From Rhynchopus sp. YZ270_cl-10 (Eukaryota; Euglenozoa; Diplonemea; Diplonemida; Diplonemidae): a DNA stretch of 64,000 nt. The stretch spans positions 620,001 through 684,000 of the forward strand of contig OZ037866.1 of NCBI GenBank assembly GCA_964035575.1, in the 5' to 3' direction. The notes beneath the pieces were generated by a model. That model was not told the DNA's origin, searched no databases, and saw nothing but the letters and a program-made list of their open reading frames with translations. Within the stretch, counting starts at the first letter, position 1. Each line of letters starts with the position of its first letter. The position numbers and the translations under genes are program-made. This document shows positions 39,961 to 50,757 of the stretch, piece after piece.

Positions 39961-40947
39961 ATGGAATCATTCTTCTCTTCGCGTTGTGGCGCCTTGCTGG
40001 TATTGCGTACGATGAAATCATCACAACGTCGCACTGTAGTTCAAATGTTCGGGAAAAAGGTTAGTAAAAATGAAGCAAAACGACGGCCTTCTGGTACACA
40101 GGTGCCAAGCAACCCTTCTGGGTCTGGATTTAACCCAGCCTTGGCGTATGAACAGGAGGGGAAAATGGCGGAGTTTTATTTGAAACGGGATGTGCACAGC
40201 TACTTTGGGCTGCGAGGGGATGGGGTGGAGGGGATGGAGGTGGTGCCCTCACCTTTGCCAGAATCTATTGTTGAGGAGATGTGGAAGTTCTCTGCTTGGC
40301 ACGCCTGCTTCACTGGAACATTAGAACAAAAAGAGGAGCAAGGACGCCGCACCGAATTTGTTCAATTCCTTTTCGAACGCCTCGGCGAACGATACAAATT
40401 CTTTACACGAAGAAACGTTGCAATGCGTTCCAGGCATGCCTGGGGGCAGGTTGCGGCTACTCTATCATATCCACGAGGACATTTTGGGATTGTCCATTTT
40501 GTTAAAGATTTTGATAAATGGAATACTACTGAAACAATTGGGCAGTATCCGAAGATTTGGCCTAAACCGCATCAGACTGTGTATTTGCATTTAGACATGG
40601 CGGCGCATGAGAATTATCGGATTGGGGTGGGACCACCTAGGTGGGGTGTTGTGACTGATGGGCGGTCGTGGAAAATAGTGGAGCAGACGGCAACGGAGGT
40701 GGGAGCGTGGGATGGGCGACAGAGCTTCAGGGAGAGTGCTGAATACGTCGTGAAGCTGCCGCTCACGAAGGATTCGTACGCGGAGCTCGTAGGGTGGCTC
40801 AACTTTGTGTTCCGCAACCACCAGGTCATCGGTGCTGCAGAACTCATGCCTGCCTGGAAGCATGCCCGCAAAGAGCTTTCCGAACCCTCCGACGCAGAGC
40901 GCCACAACACCCTCAGAGACGCGCTAGCAGGCCTAGGTGATATCTGA
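39961..40947 (+). CDS. Uncharacterised 328-residue protein, possible nuclease-like fold
   Basis: Single exon from the ATG at 39961. The first ~35 residues are basic with Ser and hydrophobics and lack acids after Glu2 (CGALLVLRTMKSSQRR), so a mitochondrial targeting peptide or a later start (Met18 or Met29) is possible. The body is mixed alpha/beta. WGVVTDGRSWKIVEQ resembles the strand-turn-strand G-x-x-T-D/N-G-x-x-W found in restriction-type PD-(D/E)xK nucleases and in Crinkler-like proteins of protists, where it follows the active-site core. I cannot place the catalytic D/E-x-K residues, so this is only a hint. The C-terminus is helical and charged. A class III module lies 330 bp upstream. 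Coding status is firm from GC and frame length. Confidence 0.65.
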   Translation: MESFFSSRCGALLVLRTMKSSQRRTVVQMFGKKVSKNEAKRRPSGTQVPSNPSGSGFNPALAYEQEGKMAEFYLKRDVHSYFGLRGDGVEGMEVVPSPLPESIVEEMWKFSAWHACFTGTLEQKEEQGRRTEFVQFLFERLGERYKFFTRRNVAMRSRHAWGQVAATLSYPRGHFGIVHFVKDFDKWNTTETIGQYPKIWPKPHQTVYLHLDMAAHENYRIGVGPPRWGVVTDGRSWKIVEQTATEVGAWDGRQSFRESAEYVVKLPLTKDSYAELVGWLNFVFRNHQVIGAAELMPAWKHARKELSEPSDAERHNTLRDALAGLGDI

Positions 40948-41476
40948 AAAAGGGGGTTGAAAAAAAAGCTTTGATGGAGGGTGTGCTTTCGGGGAGGAGG
41001 CTGGATACATCCGAGGTGGTTCTAGAAAAAATGAGGTGTTTTTGCACTCAACTTGGATTTTCTCAAAAAAAAAAGGGGGGAGGGAGTGTATTTCTTTAGG
41101 TTATTGCAGGTGGTTAATCTTATGGATTTTTGGACGAAAAAAAAATTCCTCAAAAATTCCAACCGCTTTTGGAAACGCATTGCTTTTTTTTTGTACTGAA
41201 CACCTCAGGCAAAAACAGGGAATTCATTTGGCCTATAGATACTGCAAAAGAAGAGCTTCCCGTTACCCAAATCAACACACACACCCAGCACAACTGGCAG
41301 GGGAAGGGGGGCCTACAAACAGCGAGTAGGGAGGGTCTTGGGGGAGGGGGGGGGGGGGGGGATAAGGGGGGCAAAGCACACCAGCCCCCTTCTCCTTTTT
41401 CCCCTCCCCTCCTCCCCTTTCCCTTCTTCCCCTCCCTTTTTTTTTACTTTTTCCTCCGGCCCTTTTTTTTCACACA
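40948..41476. other. Intergenic
   Basis: Contains G-runs and C/T-rich tracts leading to the kinase start. No gene or class module seen. Confidence 0.4.
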
Positions 41477-43998
41477 ATGGGGAAGAAGGTTGGCGATTAT
41501 TTGCTGCACGAAACGCTAGGGACGGGGGCGTATTCGAAGGTAAAGAAGGCAACCCATTGCACTACTAAAAAGGAGGTTGCGGTGAAGATTCTTGATGCAC
41601 GGAAGTACCGTCCGAAGGATCGAAACGAATGGATCAAACGAGAAGTCGCTGTCATGAAGAAACTGGACCATCCGCACATTGTGAAACTCTATGAAGTCCT
41701 GCAATTAGGCGACAAACTGCATCTTGTCATGGAGCTCGTCACTGGAGGTGAACTGCTTGAGGTCATCGCACGCACACGAAAACTCCTCGAAAGCGAGGCT
41801 CGACACTACTTCCATCAGATCATGGATGCCTTAAACTATATGCACTCCATTGGCATCGTCCACAGAGACCTCAAACCAGAAAACCTTCTCGTAACCAGCG
41901 GAAAAGTTTTGAAGATAGCTGACTTTGGATTGTCATCCTTCGTTCCACAAAATGAGACTACAGGATTTCAATTATTATCAACAATTGTTGGTTCACCAGA
42001 CTACTGCGCTCCAGAGGTTGCGCAGGAATTGAAGTACTGTGGGTTCAAGGCCGATGTATACTCATGCGGAACGATTTTATTTACCATGGTAACAGGGACC
42101 CGTCCATTTGAGGCGCAAGACGCAGAGGCGACGCTAAAAAAGGTGAAGGAAGGCTTCTTTATGATTCCCAGGCACCTCAGTAAGGACTGTGATAGTCTCA
42201 TTGCTGGAATGATGGAAATGGACCCGAATAAGAGGCTCACCGTGAAGCAGGTGATGGAGCATCCATGGTTTGTGGAGGGGTGGCTTGGGTCGAAGGTGAA
42301 GAATGCCGCGGTATGTCTCTTTGCATATCAGATGTAAACCACGAAATGGATTGTAGCACTGCATGGTTTGGGTGTCCACCCTCCCGGTACAGCCGGTCAT
42401 TGTACCAAAGGTACATTGTTCACGAGAGGGCTTTTGTATTTCAATTCAACTTTCTTTGCAACGCTTTATGGATGTGTATCGCCTTTCATCGCATTCCGCG
42501 AATATGATTGGCTTTGTTCATTCTTACAGTCTGCAGTGCGTTTGCAATATTACGGATACGTTTTATGCCAATAAAGTACTCTGGGGGATAACCCCGCAGG
42601 AAAAATCACCCTACATCCTCCGATGAACGGCGATTTCCTTTTTTTTGCACTTTTTTTTTCAACTTCTCTTTTTCTCCCCAAAATCAACCATATCCACAGA
42701 ACGCCAACATGAGAAGCGAGCTTACCTTTGAGGAGATTGAGGGGAGCATACAACTCATTGATATGCACAAGGTCACGGGCAACGCCTTCTCGCTTATTGC
42801 AGGCCTGCAAGAAGGAGGCGTCGACGCTTTAGTAGGCAAGGTCCAGGATGTCAAGCTTCTCCTGACCGTCACCGACTCCAATATGCATGAGGTCTTTTGC
42901 CGTGTAGTGGGCCTCCTCAAAAGCATGTCCTGCAAGGTCCAGGAACGCAAAAACGCGCCCGGGTCAGGGCCAGGACGTCTTCGGCTATTCTCCTACCTGA
43001 ATGTCGCCTCGGGGCTGCTTACCTTTACCACAGAGCTGCAGGCGGTGCCTCCACAGCTTGTTGCTGTTACCCTTCGTTTGGAGAGGGGTGACATGAATGA
43101 TTTTGCGGCAATGTGTAAGTATATTACGTATAGTTTGTGTGATCTGCTGAGGTCGTATGAATGGGCAGTCTTATCGCGGCCTCAAGCAGAGGCTGCGTCG
43201 ACTGTTGCGCCGGAGCAGTCTCCCTTCTCCCCGTCGTTGTCGCAAGCTATCAGTAACGCCTTCACCACCCCGTCGTCGCCGCCAGCCAGTCCAGGATTCG
43301 GGAACTCCGAAGGCGGTTCGTTGAATACGACGATAGGAGAGGCAAAAGGGATGTTCCCAGCGTCGCCCCCACCAGAGAGGCAGTACACAGACCCGGTCAG
43401 TGGGATTGACGCAGGGGGGGTCATAGAGGCGTCCTCGGACACTACCTTTACCATCACCGTGACGGATGTGGAGGGTGCCCTTCGCGGCTCGCGGCCCGTG
43501 GCGCACGCCACGACAGGGGACCCGGAGGAGGCAGTCCTAGAGAGGGCGGCAAGGCATGCATTCGAGATCCTGCTTGGGCTGGCGACGCAGCCGCTGCTGC
43601 TGAGGCATGTGCATGTGCCTACATCGGGGGTGAGGAAGCATCGCATAGCCGGGTGCATGGCGCCAAGGGATAACAGCGGATTGGTATGTGTGTTTTTTCC
43701 CCCTTAAATGGATGTAGAACTGCATGGTTAGGGTCCACCCCCCGGTACACCCGGTCATGCACTATGGTACACTGTCATGAGCGGGCTGTTTGTTCAAGTC
43801 AACCTTTTTCTTTGGGTGGGAGCCTGGAGGAGAGAAATTATTGATGGGTTCCTGCATTGCAATACAACACAGCTCACATACACGATGGACTTCACGAACG
43901 AGGAGGGAAGCAAGCAGATCCATGCGAACGTGCGTATGCTCACCGGGCCCGTTAAGGTCTTCGAGGAACTACGTGAGACCCTCGCCCACTACTATTGA
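41477..43998 (+). CDS. CIPK/SnRK3-like Ser/Thr protein kinase, three exons
   Basis: Exons 41477-42310, 42700-43683 and 43873-43998, both introns phase 0 with GTATGT donors and CACAG acceptors; 647 residues. The N-terminal kinase domain is complete: glycine loop LGTGAYSKV (14-22), Lys37 in [14 protein letters not shown] near 128, DFGLSS near 149, CAPEV near 178, ending HPWF near 265. Exon 2 begins soon before [10 protein letters not shown], like the NAF/FISL motif by which plant CIPKs bind calcineurin-B-like calcium sensors. After it comes a domain like the CIPK PPI/KA1 region ([16 protein letters not shown], then [16 protein letters not shown]). A Ser/Pro-rich linker and a second KA1-like half (spread over exons 2 and 3, ending [12 protein letters not shown]) follow. 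An AMPK/SNF1-type kinase without the NAF role is the alternative. Both introns contain class V modules. Confidence 0.8.
42324..42450 (+). repeat. Class V module inside kinase intron 1
   Basis: CATATCAGATGTAAACCACG, GTACCAAAGGTAC hairpin, CACGAGAGGGCTTTTGTATT. It begins 14 bases after the donor. A class II-like remnant (42606-42668) fills the 3' part of the intron. Confidence 0.75.
43708..43803 (+). repeat. Class V module inside kinase intron 2
   Basis: ATGGATGTAGAACTGCATGG, GTCCACCCCCCGGTACA, ATGAGCGGGCTGTTTGTTC. It takes up half of the 189-bp intron. Confidence 0.75.
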
Positions 43999-44248
43999 GG
44001 GGGTGTCGCAGGTTTGAAGCGCAGAACACTTCCCAGCAGGGATGTGCAGGGATATGTGGGGGTGTGGAGAGGGGGAGCGTCTTGAGGGGTATAGAGCGTA
44101 TTTGAACCATTGTCTTTATTTTTTTTTGGAGCGTTTCCGATGCCTTTTTTGCTTCTTTTAAAACCTTCAGGGGGTTGGGGTTTGGTGGGCTATGGGTGGG
44201 GTGGTGGGCGACGATTACGACCTTGTTTTTTTTTGTTTTGTTTTGTTT

Positions 44249-44285
44249 AGGTGACTAAACAGAGAGAGGCTTAGAATCATCTTAC
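44249..44285 (+). repeat. Class I hairpin 3' of the kinase gene
   Basis: AGGTGACTAAAC...GGCTTAGAATCATCTT, 250 bp after the stop. Confidence 0.7.
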
Positions 44286-44332
44286 GAGCTTTTGTTTTGT
44301 TGTTGTTGTTTAGGGTGAATTACCGTAATTGT

Positions 44333-44719
44333 AAAAATATTGGGACGTAAAAAAGTTGAAACGTAAAAATGTTGGGCCGTAAAAATGTTGGGACAGCTGG
44401 GCGAAAAATTCCCGTCCCAACATTTTTACGGCCCAACATATTTACGTTAGGGAATTTTTACGTAGATTTTGTTAGGGAAGATTTGTCTTAGCTTTTTTTT
44501 TTTTTTACGATTACCTAGCGAGTAGGCGGTTGAACGTACTGGCACGTGTCAAAGTTTTCAACAACAAAAAAAAAAAAAAAAAAAAAAAAAAAAACGCTAA
44601 GACAAATAGGCTCAAGCCAAAGTAGCCCAAAAAATGTTGGGCCGTAAAAATGTTGGGACGAGCGAGCCTTTTTTGGGCTGTCCCAACATTTTTACGGCCC
44701 AACATTTTTACAATTACGG
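44333..44719. mobile_element. TA-flanked MITE, 387 bp
   Basis: TA-CCGTAATTGTAAAAATATTG at the left and its complement at the right; many internal GTAAAAATGTTGGG units in both orientations. The centre has an A30 run. Confidence 0.8.
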
Positions 44720-45126
44720 TAGTTCATCTAATAAACTTTCCAAAACCCCCCCCCCCCCCCCCCTTTTTGTTGTATCTGTGATGGTCTAAGTTACCCACCC
44801 CTCGGTGGGCACTTCGCCGTGTTTCACACTTCACTTATTACCCAAATGACCTTGGTGGGTACTTAGGCGATTGTAGATGGGACAAAAAAAAAAACTACTG
44901 TGTATATCACAGCACTTTGACTGCATACACAAGAAATAAAAGCTGCTTTCCAGAGTTGAGGACGATGTGCGTCTATATCTTTTAGCCTTCGGGCGACATT
45001 GAGTACAGATCCTGCAAGGTGATTGTCGACACAACAAAAAAAAAAAAAGATAAAATAAAAAAACAGTACAGTAGCACATCCTCAGGTACTACACTGGGTA
45101 CACTAATACAACCAAGCTTTTCAAAT

Positions 45127-45252
45127 GCAGTGATCAAAAGAAATATAGGAGGGTTAAAAGCATAGGGGCAAAAACTAGGGTGGGGGTTTTCGGATTTTTC
45201 AAACTCAAAGAAAAGGGCTTTTTTACCCCCTCCTATGTTTCTCGGATCACTG
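45127..45252. mobile_element. Small MITE, CAGTGATC ends
   Basis: CAGTGATC..AAATATAGGAGGG and its complement (CCCTCCTATGTTTC..GATCACTG). A related end is at 49840-49925. No clear target duplication. Confidence 0.6.
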
Positions 45253-45638
45253 TAAATAAAATAGCCTCCCCCCCGCGCCCGCCCCTCTGTTCTGTACTTT
45301 CATTCACCCTCTTTGATTTACTTCAAAAAGAGTCAAACTCCCCCAGTCAGTTGTTAATCTGTTTCGTTTTGTTTGTCCACATGAGGGAGGGGGTTTTCAT
45401 TGCTTTTTTCTTCTTCCGGATGGGGGGGATGACTGTGTGCCTGCTTACAGTTTCCCTGTCGGCAACTGCTCTGCGTCCCAAGAGGCGTTTGCACATACTT
45501 TTTTTTTTTTTTTTTGGCCTCAAAGAAGTTTCCTCTTCACAGCCAGGTACTCAGTGGGAGCGTATTGCAGTAATAAAAATATCACCACAGAATATTTATT
45601 ACACACTTTACGCACAAACAAAGCTTTCCCCCCCCAAA

Positions 45639-45750
45639 GGTGACTAAGAGAGGCTTAGAATCATCATTACAACAAAAAAGATTGATGAATAACCAATGTT
45701 CAAAACATTAAGTAATCTAATCAGACTAAGAGAGGCTTAGAATCATCTTG
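45639..45750 (+). repeat. Double class I hairpin split by a 58-bp linker
   Basis: A 24-bp copy (45642-45665) recurs at 45724-45747. The linker ends with the same 42-bp sequence seen at 26813-26854 (one base differs), preceded here by 16 extra A-rich bases. Confidence 0.8.
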
Positions 45751-46078
45751 CTAACTTCTCTTTTTGGGAGAGGGATTTTTCCGATGAGAGGCGTTTTCTT
45801 TTTTTTTTTCCCGAACGCGCGTTCGGATGCTATGAAATGGTTGGAACAAATTTTTTTTTGTCTGCTTTCGCTTTTTTGAAAATAAAAATGAGTGATTTTG
45901 GTTCAAAATGCTTTCAATTCTATGATATGAATTTAACGTTTTGAAGAAGAAAAGAAGAAATATTAGTTGGAATTGTGTAGTTGTCATTTTTCTACCTTTG
46001 CACAACAACTCCACATTCCAAACAACATGAGGGGAGGGGGGTTTTTTGTGATTTATCATTTTGATGTAAAATGGTCCC

Positions 46079-46202
46079 ATATGTTGGGTGATCTATGAAC
46101 GGGGAGAGATTTTTGTCACTAGCTCTCAGTAAGCTCTCACAGACGTGTTACGTGTGATCTATGATCGTCTCACGGAGACGATCATAGATCAACCCAACAT
46201 GT
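46079..46202. mobile_element. Palindromic MITE
   Basis: ATGTTGGGTGATCTATGA at the left; complement with TCATAGATCAACCCAACAT at the right; inner GATCGTCTC/GAGACGATC hairpin. Confidence 0.65.
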
Positions 46203-46314
46203 GGAACTCATTTGATTATTTCGTCTTTTTATTAAAAAACAACTTAAGGTGACGCTCTGAGAGGCTTGTCTTAACGAATTTTCTTTCTCTTAAGAGCGCC
46301 CTGCCCCCCAGCTA

Positions 46315-46495
46315 GGTTGTTATATACGGTCCCGGACCCGGCCGAATACCGTATAATTCGTATTATACGATTACCGTATTATACGGTATTAAACGGTAGT
46401 ATACCGTATTATACCGTATTATACGGTGTATTATACGGACCGAATACCTTATAATTCGTATAATTAATTATACGAATTATTCGAATTTTCCAACC
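46315..46495. mobile_element. TA-flanked MITE, GGTTG family, long copy
   Basis: TA-GGTTGTTATATACGG to CGAATTTTCCAACC-TA, with many TATACGGTATTA units inside. Confidence 0.75.
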
Positions 46496-46710
46496 TAGGC
46501 CCCCCAGGGGGGGTATTTTTTCCCTATCCACGGCTTACTAGACTAGTCAGGGACTACGAGTAGCGCTCCTAGTCCAAATGACTAGTGTTTTATGACTAAT
46601 ATTTCACCAGTAAGACTAGTTTAGCGTTAGTCGTTACGCCTAGTAGTTCCATTAGTAGTCCATCTGGCTAGTCCGCTGTGATCAGCTCTTTTCCCCCTTT
46701 TTCTCTTTTC

Positions 46711-46784
46711 AAGATGACTACTCCAGAGGCTTGGCGGGCATCTTTCCCCCTAAGATATGTGTGCTCGAGAGGCACATTCATCTT
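46711..46784 (+). repeat. Two class I hairpins in tandem
   Basis: AAGATGACTACTCC...GGGCATCTT (46711-46745) then AAGATATGTGTGC, TCGAGAG loop, GCACATTCATCTT (46752-46784). Confidence 0.7.
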
Positions 46785-47020
46785 AAAATTTTCCAAAAAA
46801 AAATCCCCCTTGCACCACCTTCCCCCCCTCCCCCCCGTCTTCTGTGAAGGGACACAGGGGGGGCGCGCAAAGGGAATGTGACATGATAGACAACGGAAAT
46901 CTCAATATCCTTTTTTTTTCCAAAAAATAAAAAGCCCTCCCTTTTTCCCCCACCCTACTCTCTCTCTCCTTTTTTTCTCCCACCGCCCAAATTAGCGACT
47001 CAGGGTTTGTGCTCCTCTAT

Positions 47021-47257
47021 AGCCTCACCCACACTGCGAAACGGGCAGAGGACCCCAACCGGACCCTACATCACACAGGATTCGCGTCTCTATGTTTGCA
47101 ATGATCCTTTCATCTGATGAGTGGAAGCGGGAGTAGCACATATCAGATGTAAACCACGAAATGGATGCCACTGCATGGTTGGGTCCACCCCAGTGCACAG
47201 GGGGTCATTGTACCAAGGTACACTGTTCACGAGAGGGCTTTTGTATTTAAAGCCAAC
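47021..47257 (+). repeat. 237-bp repeat with class V module, copy 1
   Basis: AGCCTCACCCACACTGCG up to the class V end. Very similar to 50758-50990. The first part keeps a frame ending SRLYVCNDPFI and stop. It lies 66 bp before the SHOCT exon. Confidence 0.8.
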
Positions 47258-47323
47258 TTTTTTTTTTCTCCATCAATATTACTCCACAAACCACAACAGG
47301 CCCCTCTCCCATAAAAAAAAAAG

Positions 47324-47662
47324 GATGCTGTGATGGTGGAGGATCAGCTCCCGCACAATGTGGTTGCTAAGCTGTGTGATTTGGCGGAGTTGCACACGAA
47401 CGCTCTTCTTAGCGACGCAGAGTACGCACAGGCGAAGCAACGTCTCCTGAACGAGACGTGCCTAGCCTCGTTGGAGAGGGCCGTCTTTGGGAGTACTGGA
47501 GGCAGCGGTGGGAGCAGCGTCACCTCGCCTGTCCCCAGCAGCAGCGTCGCCAGCGCGTCCAGCACAGACAACATCGCACACCACAAACCCCCGATCCTCC
47601 ACCTCTCCACTTTCCTTGATGTCACATCGCAACGGAGGTCCAGGCAGGGGAGGGTGACGTAG
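47324..47662 (+). CDS. SHOCT-type domain protein, last exon
   Basis: The frame runs from an AAAAG acceptor-like site at 47323 (exon GATGCTGTGATGGTGGAG..., phase 0) or from the ATG at 47333. About 110 residues. VVAKLCDLAELHTNALLSDA and EYAQAKQRLL match the SHOCT helix-turn-helix (short C-terminal domain: L-x-x-L-x-x-x-G/A-x-L/I-S-D/T-x-E-Y/F-x-x-x-K-x-x-L-L). SHOCT motifs sit at the ends of diverse proteins and probably mediate oligomerisation. The rest is a Ser/Thr/Gly-rich tail ending in RRSRQGRV. As the domain is normally C-terminal, a longer gene with upstream exons is likely; I did not find them. The class V repeat upstream would then be intronic. Confidence 0.5.
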   Translation, partial: DAVMVEDQLPHNVVAKLCDLAELHTNALLSDAEYAQAKQRLLNETCLASLERAVFGSTGGSGGSSVTSPVPSSSVASASSTDNIAHHKPPILHLSTFLDVTSQRRSRQGRVT

Positions 47663-47933
47663 TCTGCAACAGGAGTCATTAGGTTTCCTGTTCACCTTTC
47701 TGTTCGCTGTAGGGTACTTATGCTTTCCCCGATGGCTGCCCGGTCAGTCGGAAGTGCCTGTATCAATAGCTACCATTTTTCCTTAAAGGGTATAGTGACG
47801 CTCAAGATGTACACTAATACAACCAAATGTTCAAAAGGGAATAAGGAAAAAAAGTGGTGTAGGATCGATCAGACTCTTCATTGGGTCTTTATAGTTAGAT
47901 AGATGGTGTGCGTATGTACAATGTGGTCTATTG

Positions 47934-47978
47934 AGGGGGAGGTAGGGGGGAGGGGGGAGGGGGGAGGGGGGAGGGGAT
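47934..47978 (+). repeat. G-rich minisatellite
   Basis: About six units of the GGGGGGA type; at least four G-tracts, so a G-quadruplex could form. Confidence 0.8.
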
Positions 47979-48365
47979 TGCCGTTCCAACAAAAATAAAT
48001 AAACATACTCTCAGGATCGTGATGATGGACAATTCCGTCTTTCAAAAAAAAATGTCACTTTTTCAATGTTATTTTGTGTACCTTGCATACGACCTTTCTC
48101 CCGGTGAAAACCGTGTGCATGCCAATGAAGTGCCTCTCTGAGGTTCGATAACCCGCGGAGAACCGGTGACAGCGTCCGCCGATGTATGGTGAGGTGTTTG
48201 CACTTTCAACTTCTTTTTTCCCCCTCTTTTTTTCGTATCGCATTTCACCTCCAAAAAAACCTAGATGGTTCTCTTCGGTTTGCATGAAAGTCCTTCTCGC
48301 ATTGTTGAGTATCCTGATCGTTCATTGTTTGCGCCTGAAATTTCCAACCTTACCTTTTCTTCTGG

Positions 48366-48471
48366 GATGTAGGACTGCATGGTTGTCAAGAGGTTGGGGG
48401 TCCATCCGGTACACCGGTCATTGTACCAAAGGTACACTGTTCACGAGAGGGCTTTGTATTTCAAGTCAACG
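48366..48471 (+). repeat. Class V module
   Basis: GGATGTAGGACTGCATGGTT, GTCCATCCGGTACACCGG, TTCACGAGAGGGCTTTG. Possibly marks an unrecognised intron. Confidence 0.7.
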
Positions 48472-48846
48472 TGCCTTCTTTTCCATCAGCTGCCTCCACT
48501 GTAACAGTTTTTATTTTTTTTTTGTTCACTTTCAACTTCCTTCTTTTTTGATCTAAAGGAAAGCACACCCTATCCCTACACGGTGTGGTAGTCACGGCAA
48601 TGATAACCCAAATGACATTTACGTCATTTACACCCTTATTGCACGCGAGATGCCTTCGACAGTCAATTTTTGAGTTGGTAATAGCAACCCTAGGTGGTGT
48701 GTTCTGGGGTATGGGACTTCACACATTTTTCACAACTCTTCACCAACTGTTCACAACATGGTATATGCCATGTTTTTTTTTGAAGTGTTGTAAAAAAAAA
48801 TTGTGAAAAGTTGTGATTTGAAATGAAAACTTTGAATTTTCCGATA

Positions 48847-48891
48847 CAGTCCCGACCGATATTACGGCGGTCGAAATATCGGTCGGGACTG
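48847..48891. mobile_element. 45-bp MITE, CAGTCCCGACC family
   Basis: TA-CAGTCCCGACCGATATTACGG and its complement, joined by almost no spacer, then TA. Confidence 0.8.
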
Positions 48892-50133
48892 TACCCCGAA
48901 ACACCACTAGGGTTGTCATATGTATGTCATGGTATTTGGGTTGTTATGTTGCTGACTACGGCACCGTGTGGGTCTATATCCCCCCTTCCCCCCTGCCCCG
49001 TATATACCGTCTGACCCCCCCTAACTGCGTCTATACCTTTTGTAGTACAAAAAGGCTTTTGGCCAAAATTGAGTACAGACCCTACAGGTGGGTACTTAGG
49101 CGAAGAAAGGCTGGTCAATTTGACCGGGCAAGTGGAGATGAAGGAGATCAGCCCACAGGGAGGGGGAGAGATGTTTTACATATTTTTTTTTTTTTCCATT
49201 GTCGGTCCCTTGAACGGGAATACCTGAAAATTCAGGCGCAAGCTTTTTCGTTAAAGTCTTGCAGGGATGGGGTGGGGGTGGGGGTGGCTGCAATCATGTT
49301 CAGGGATATTCCGTTCTCCCCCCTCCCCCGGTGTACAAGCAAATCCACAAAATGGTCTCGAGTAACCAAATCGGCAGTTTTCCGCCCCCATTTTCTTTCG
49401 TTCCTTTGACTCCGAGCTACTTTTTTTTGAAGTTGAAGTTGAGCGTGCGAAGCCACGTTCATTCCTTCTCGTTTTTTTCCCCCCCCTTCCGCGGAGGTTC
49501 GGTGCCTGCGTCCACGGAGGCGTTTGTACTTGGAACTTCCCTTTTTTTTTTCAGTCGTTTTTTTGGGGTTGAATGGGTTCTGAACGGTCTTTCTCAATGA
49601 GTGGGGTGCCTCTATCGAACCAAATAGTACAAAACAGAGTTTTTCCACTTGTTGAACCTAGATTTTTTATACCCTATGCTGCTGGAAGACTTGGTCAGCA
49701 CCTATGGGGATGAACCACCCCGTTGGGTTCGGTTTTCGGCCCCTGAAAAATGACCCCTTGTTTGGCAATAGGGCTCATATTCGGGGAAATTGAAGTAATC
49801 AACATTTTGTCCATTTTTTTTTTTTTTCATATTGACACCACGAGGGGTAAAAACTAAGGTGGGTTTTGAGATTTCAAAACTAGGAGGGGTTTTACCCCTC
49901 CGATGCTTGTTGTCTTACTGTAGCCCCCTCAAAAGCCCTCTGCGTGAAATTTTTTTTTGTAACTACGGGCCTGGGTATTTGCCGATATAGCCCCAAACCA
50001 TAGTTCATACCTGCCTCCACCTTTATGCCTCTATTCTGGGGTACCCTGTGCACAGAGAGACATTCTGCTCTTTCAACCCCTCTCTCTCTCTCTCAATTTT
50101 TTTTTTCTCGCCACCTTGATAGCGATAGTGATC

Positions 50134-50170
50134 AAGGTGACTAAGCGTACGAGAGGCTTAGGTTCATCTT
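50134..50170 (+). repeat. Class I hairpin, consensus
   Basis: AAGGTGACTAAGC, GTACGAGAG loop, GCTTAGGTTCATCTT, TATAAACTTC; then ACCCAAAGCCCATA as also found after 26888. Confidence 0.75.
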
Positions 50171-50757
50171 ATAAACTTCTTTTCTTTTATACCCAAAGCC
50201 CATACAACCTCTTTTCCCTCTGTTTTTTTTTTTTTTTTCTCTTTTTTCGGGGACATGACATTTGTGACATATATTAGGAAATCTTTTAGTATTCGCGAAG
50301 ACCGTTCTCGTACTCCTCACTTCTCCCCCCCCCCCCCCCCCCCCCCACACTGTATCATTGAAATAGGTTAGACTATTTGGTCTGGGATGGGTTTGGGGTT
50401 TTCTTTCTCTCAGTTCAATCTTGAACTATTTCGAGAAATTATGATATTTTTCAAAAAAAATATGGAAAATACGTTGTTTAACCGTCAGAAGAACCCACCT
50501 TATTCAAAACCCACACCTTTGTATTGTAGTGTGACCTGGAGGTGAGGAAGCGTTCCAACTTTTTTTAATCTCTCTCCCCCATTTTTCTATTCGCGATTTT
50601 TCTACCCCCTTTAGAATCAACAGAGTGTGTACATTAAGATTAGTTTGTGTTTTTTTTTTGACATATTTGGTGATTTCTTCCCTCTTCAGTATTTGAACGC
50701 ACAAACCCGTCCCCCTATTCGCCATTTGAAAATTTATCCACAACTTTTTAACTTTTT

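Larger units (their letters stand above)
44722..47020. other. Intergenic, module-rich
   Basis: It contains a C-run (44748), class VI (44853, 44985), class III (45068), a MITE (45127-45252), class II (45440-45500), the second double class I (45639-45750), more MITEs (46079-46202, 46315-46495), an ACTAGT-rich cluster (46520-46680) and class I copies (46247, 46711, 46752). No gene. Confidence 0.55.
47663..50757. other. Intergenic, module-rich
   Basis: Class IV (47707-47770), class III-like (47789-47830), a G6A minisatellite (47934-47978), class II (48170-48213), class V (48366-48471), a 45-bp MITE (48847-48891), class VI (49045-49100), class II (49502-49540), a MITE end near 49925, class I (50134-50170) and a C26 run (about 50325). 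No gene. Confidence 0.55.

Noticed and set aside
47021-47257. Repeat as a spliceosomal snRNA or C/D snoRNA
   Set aside because: A TGATGA near 47115 resembles a C box, but no D box at the right spacing and no Sm-like site.
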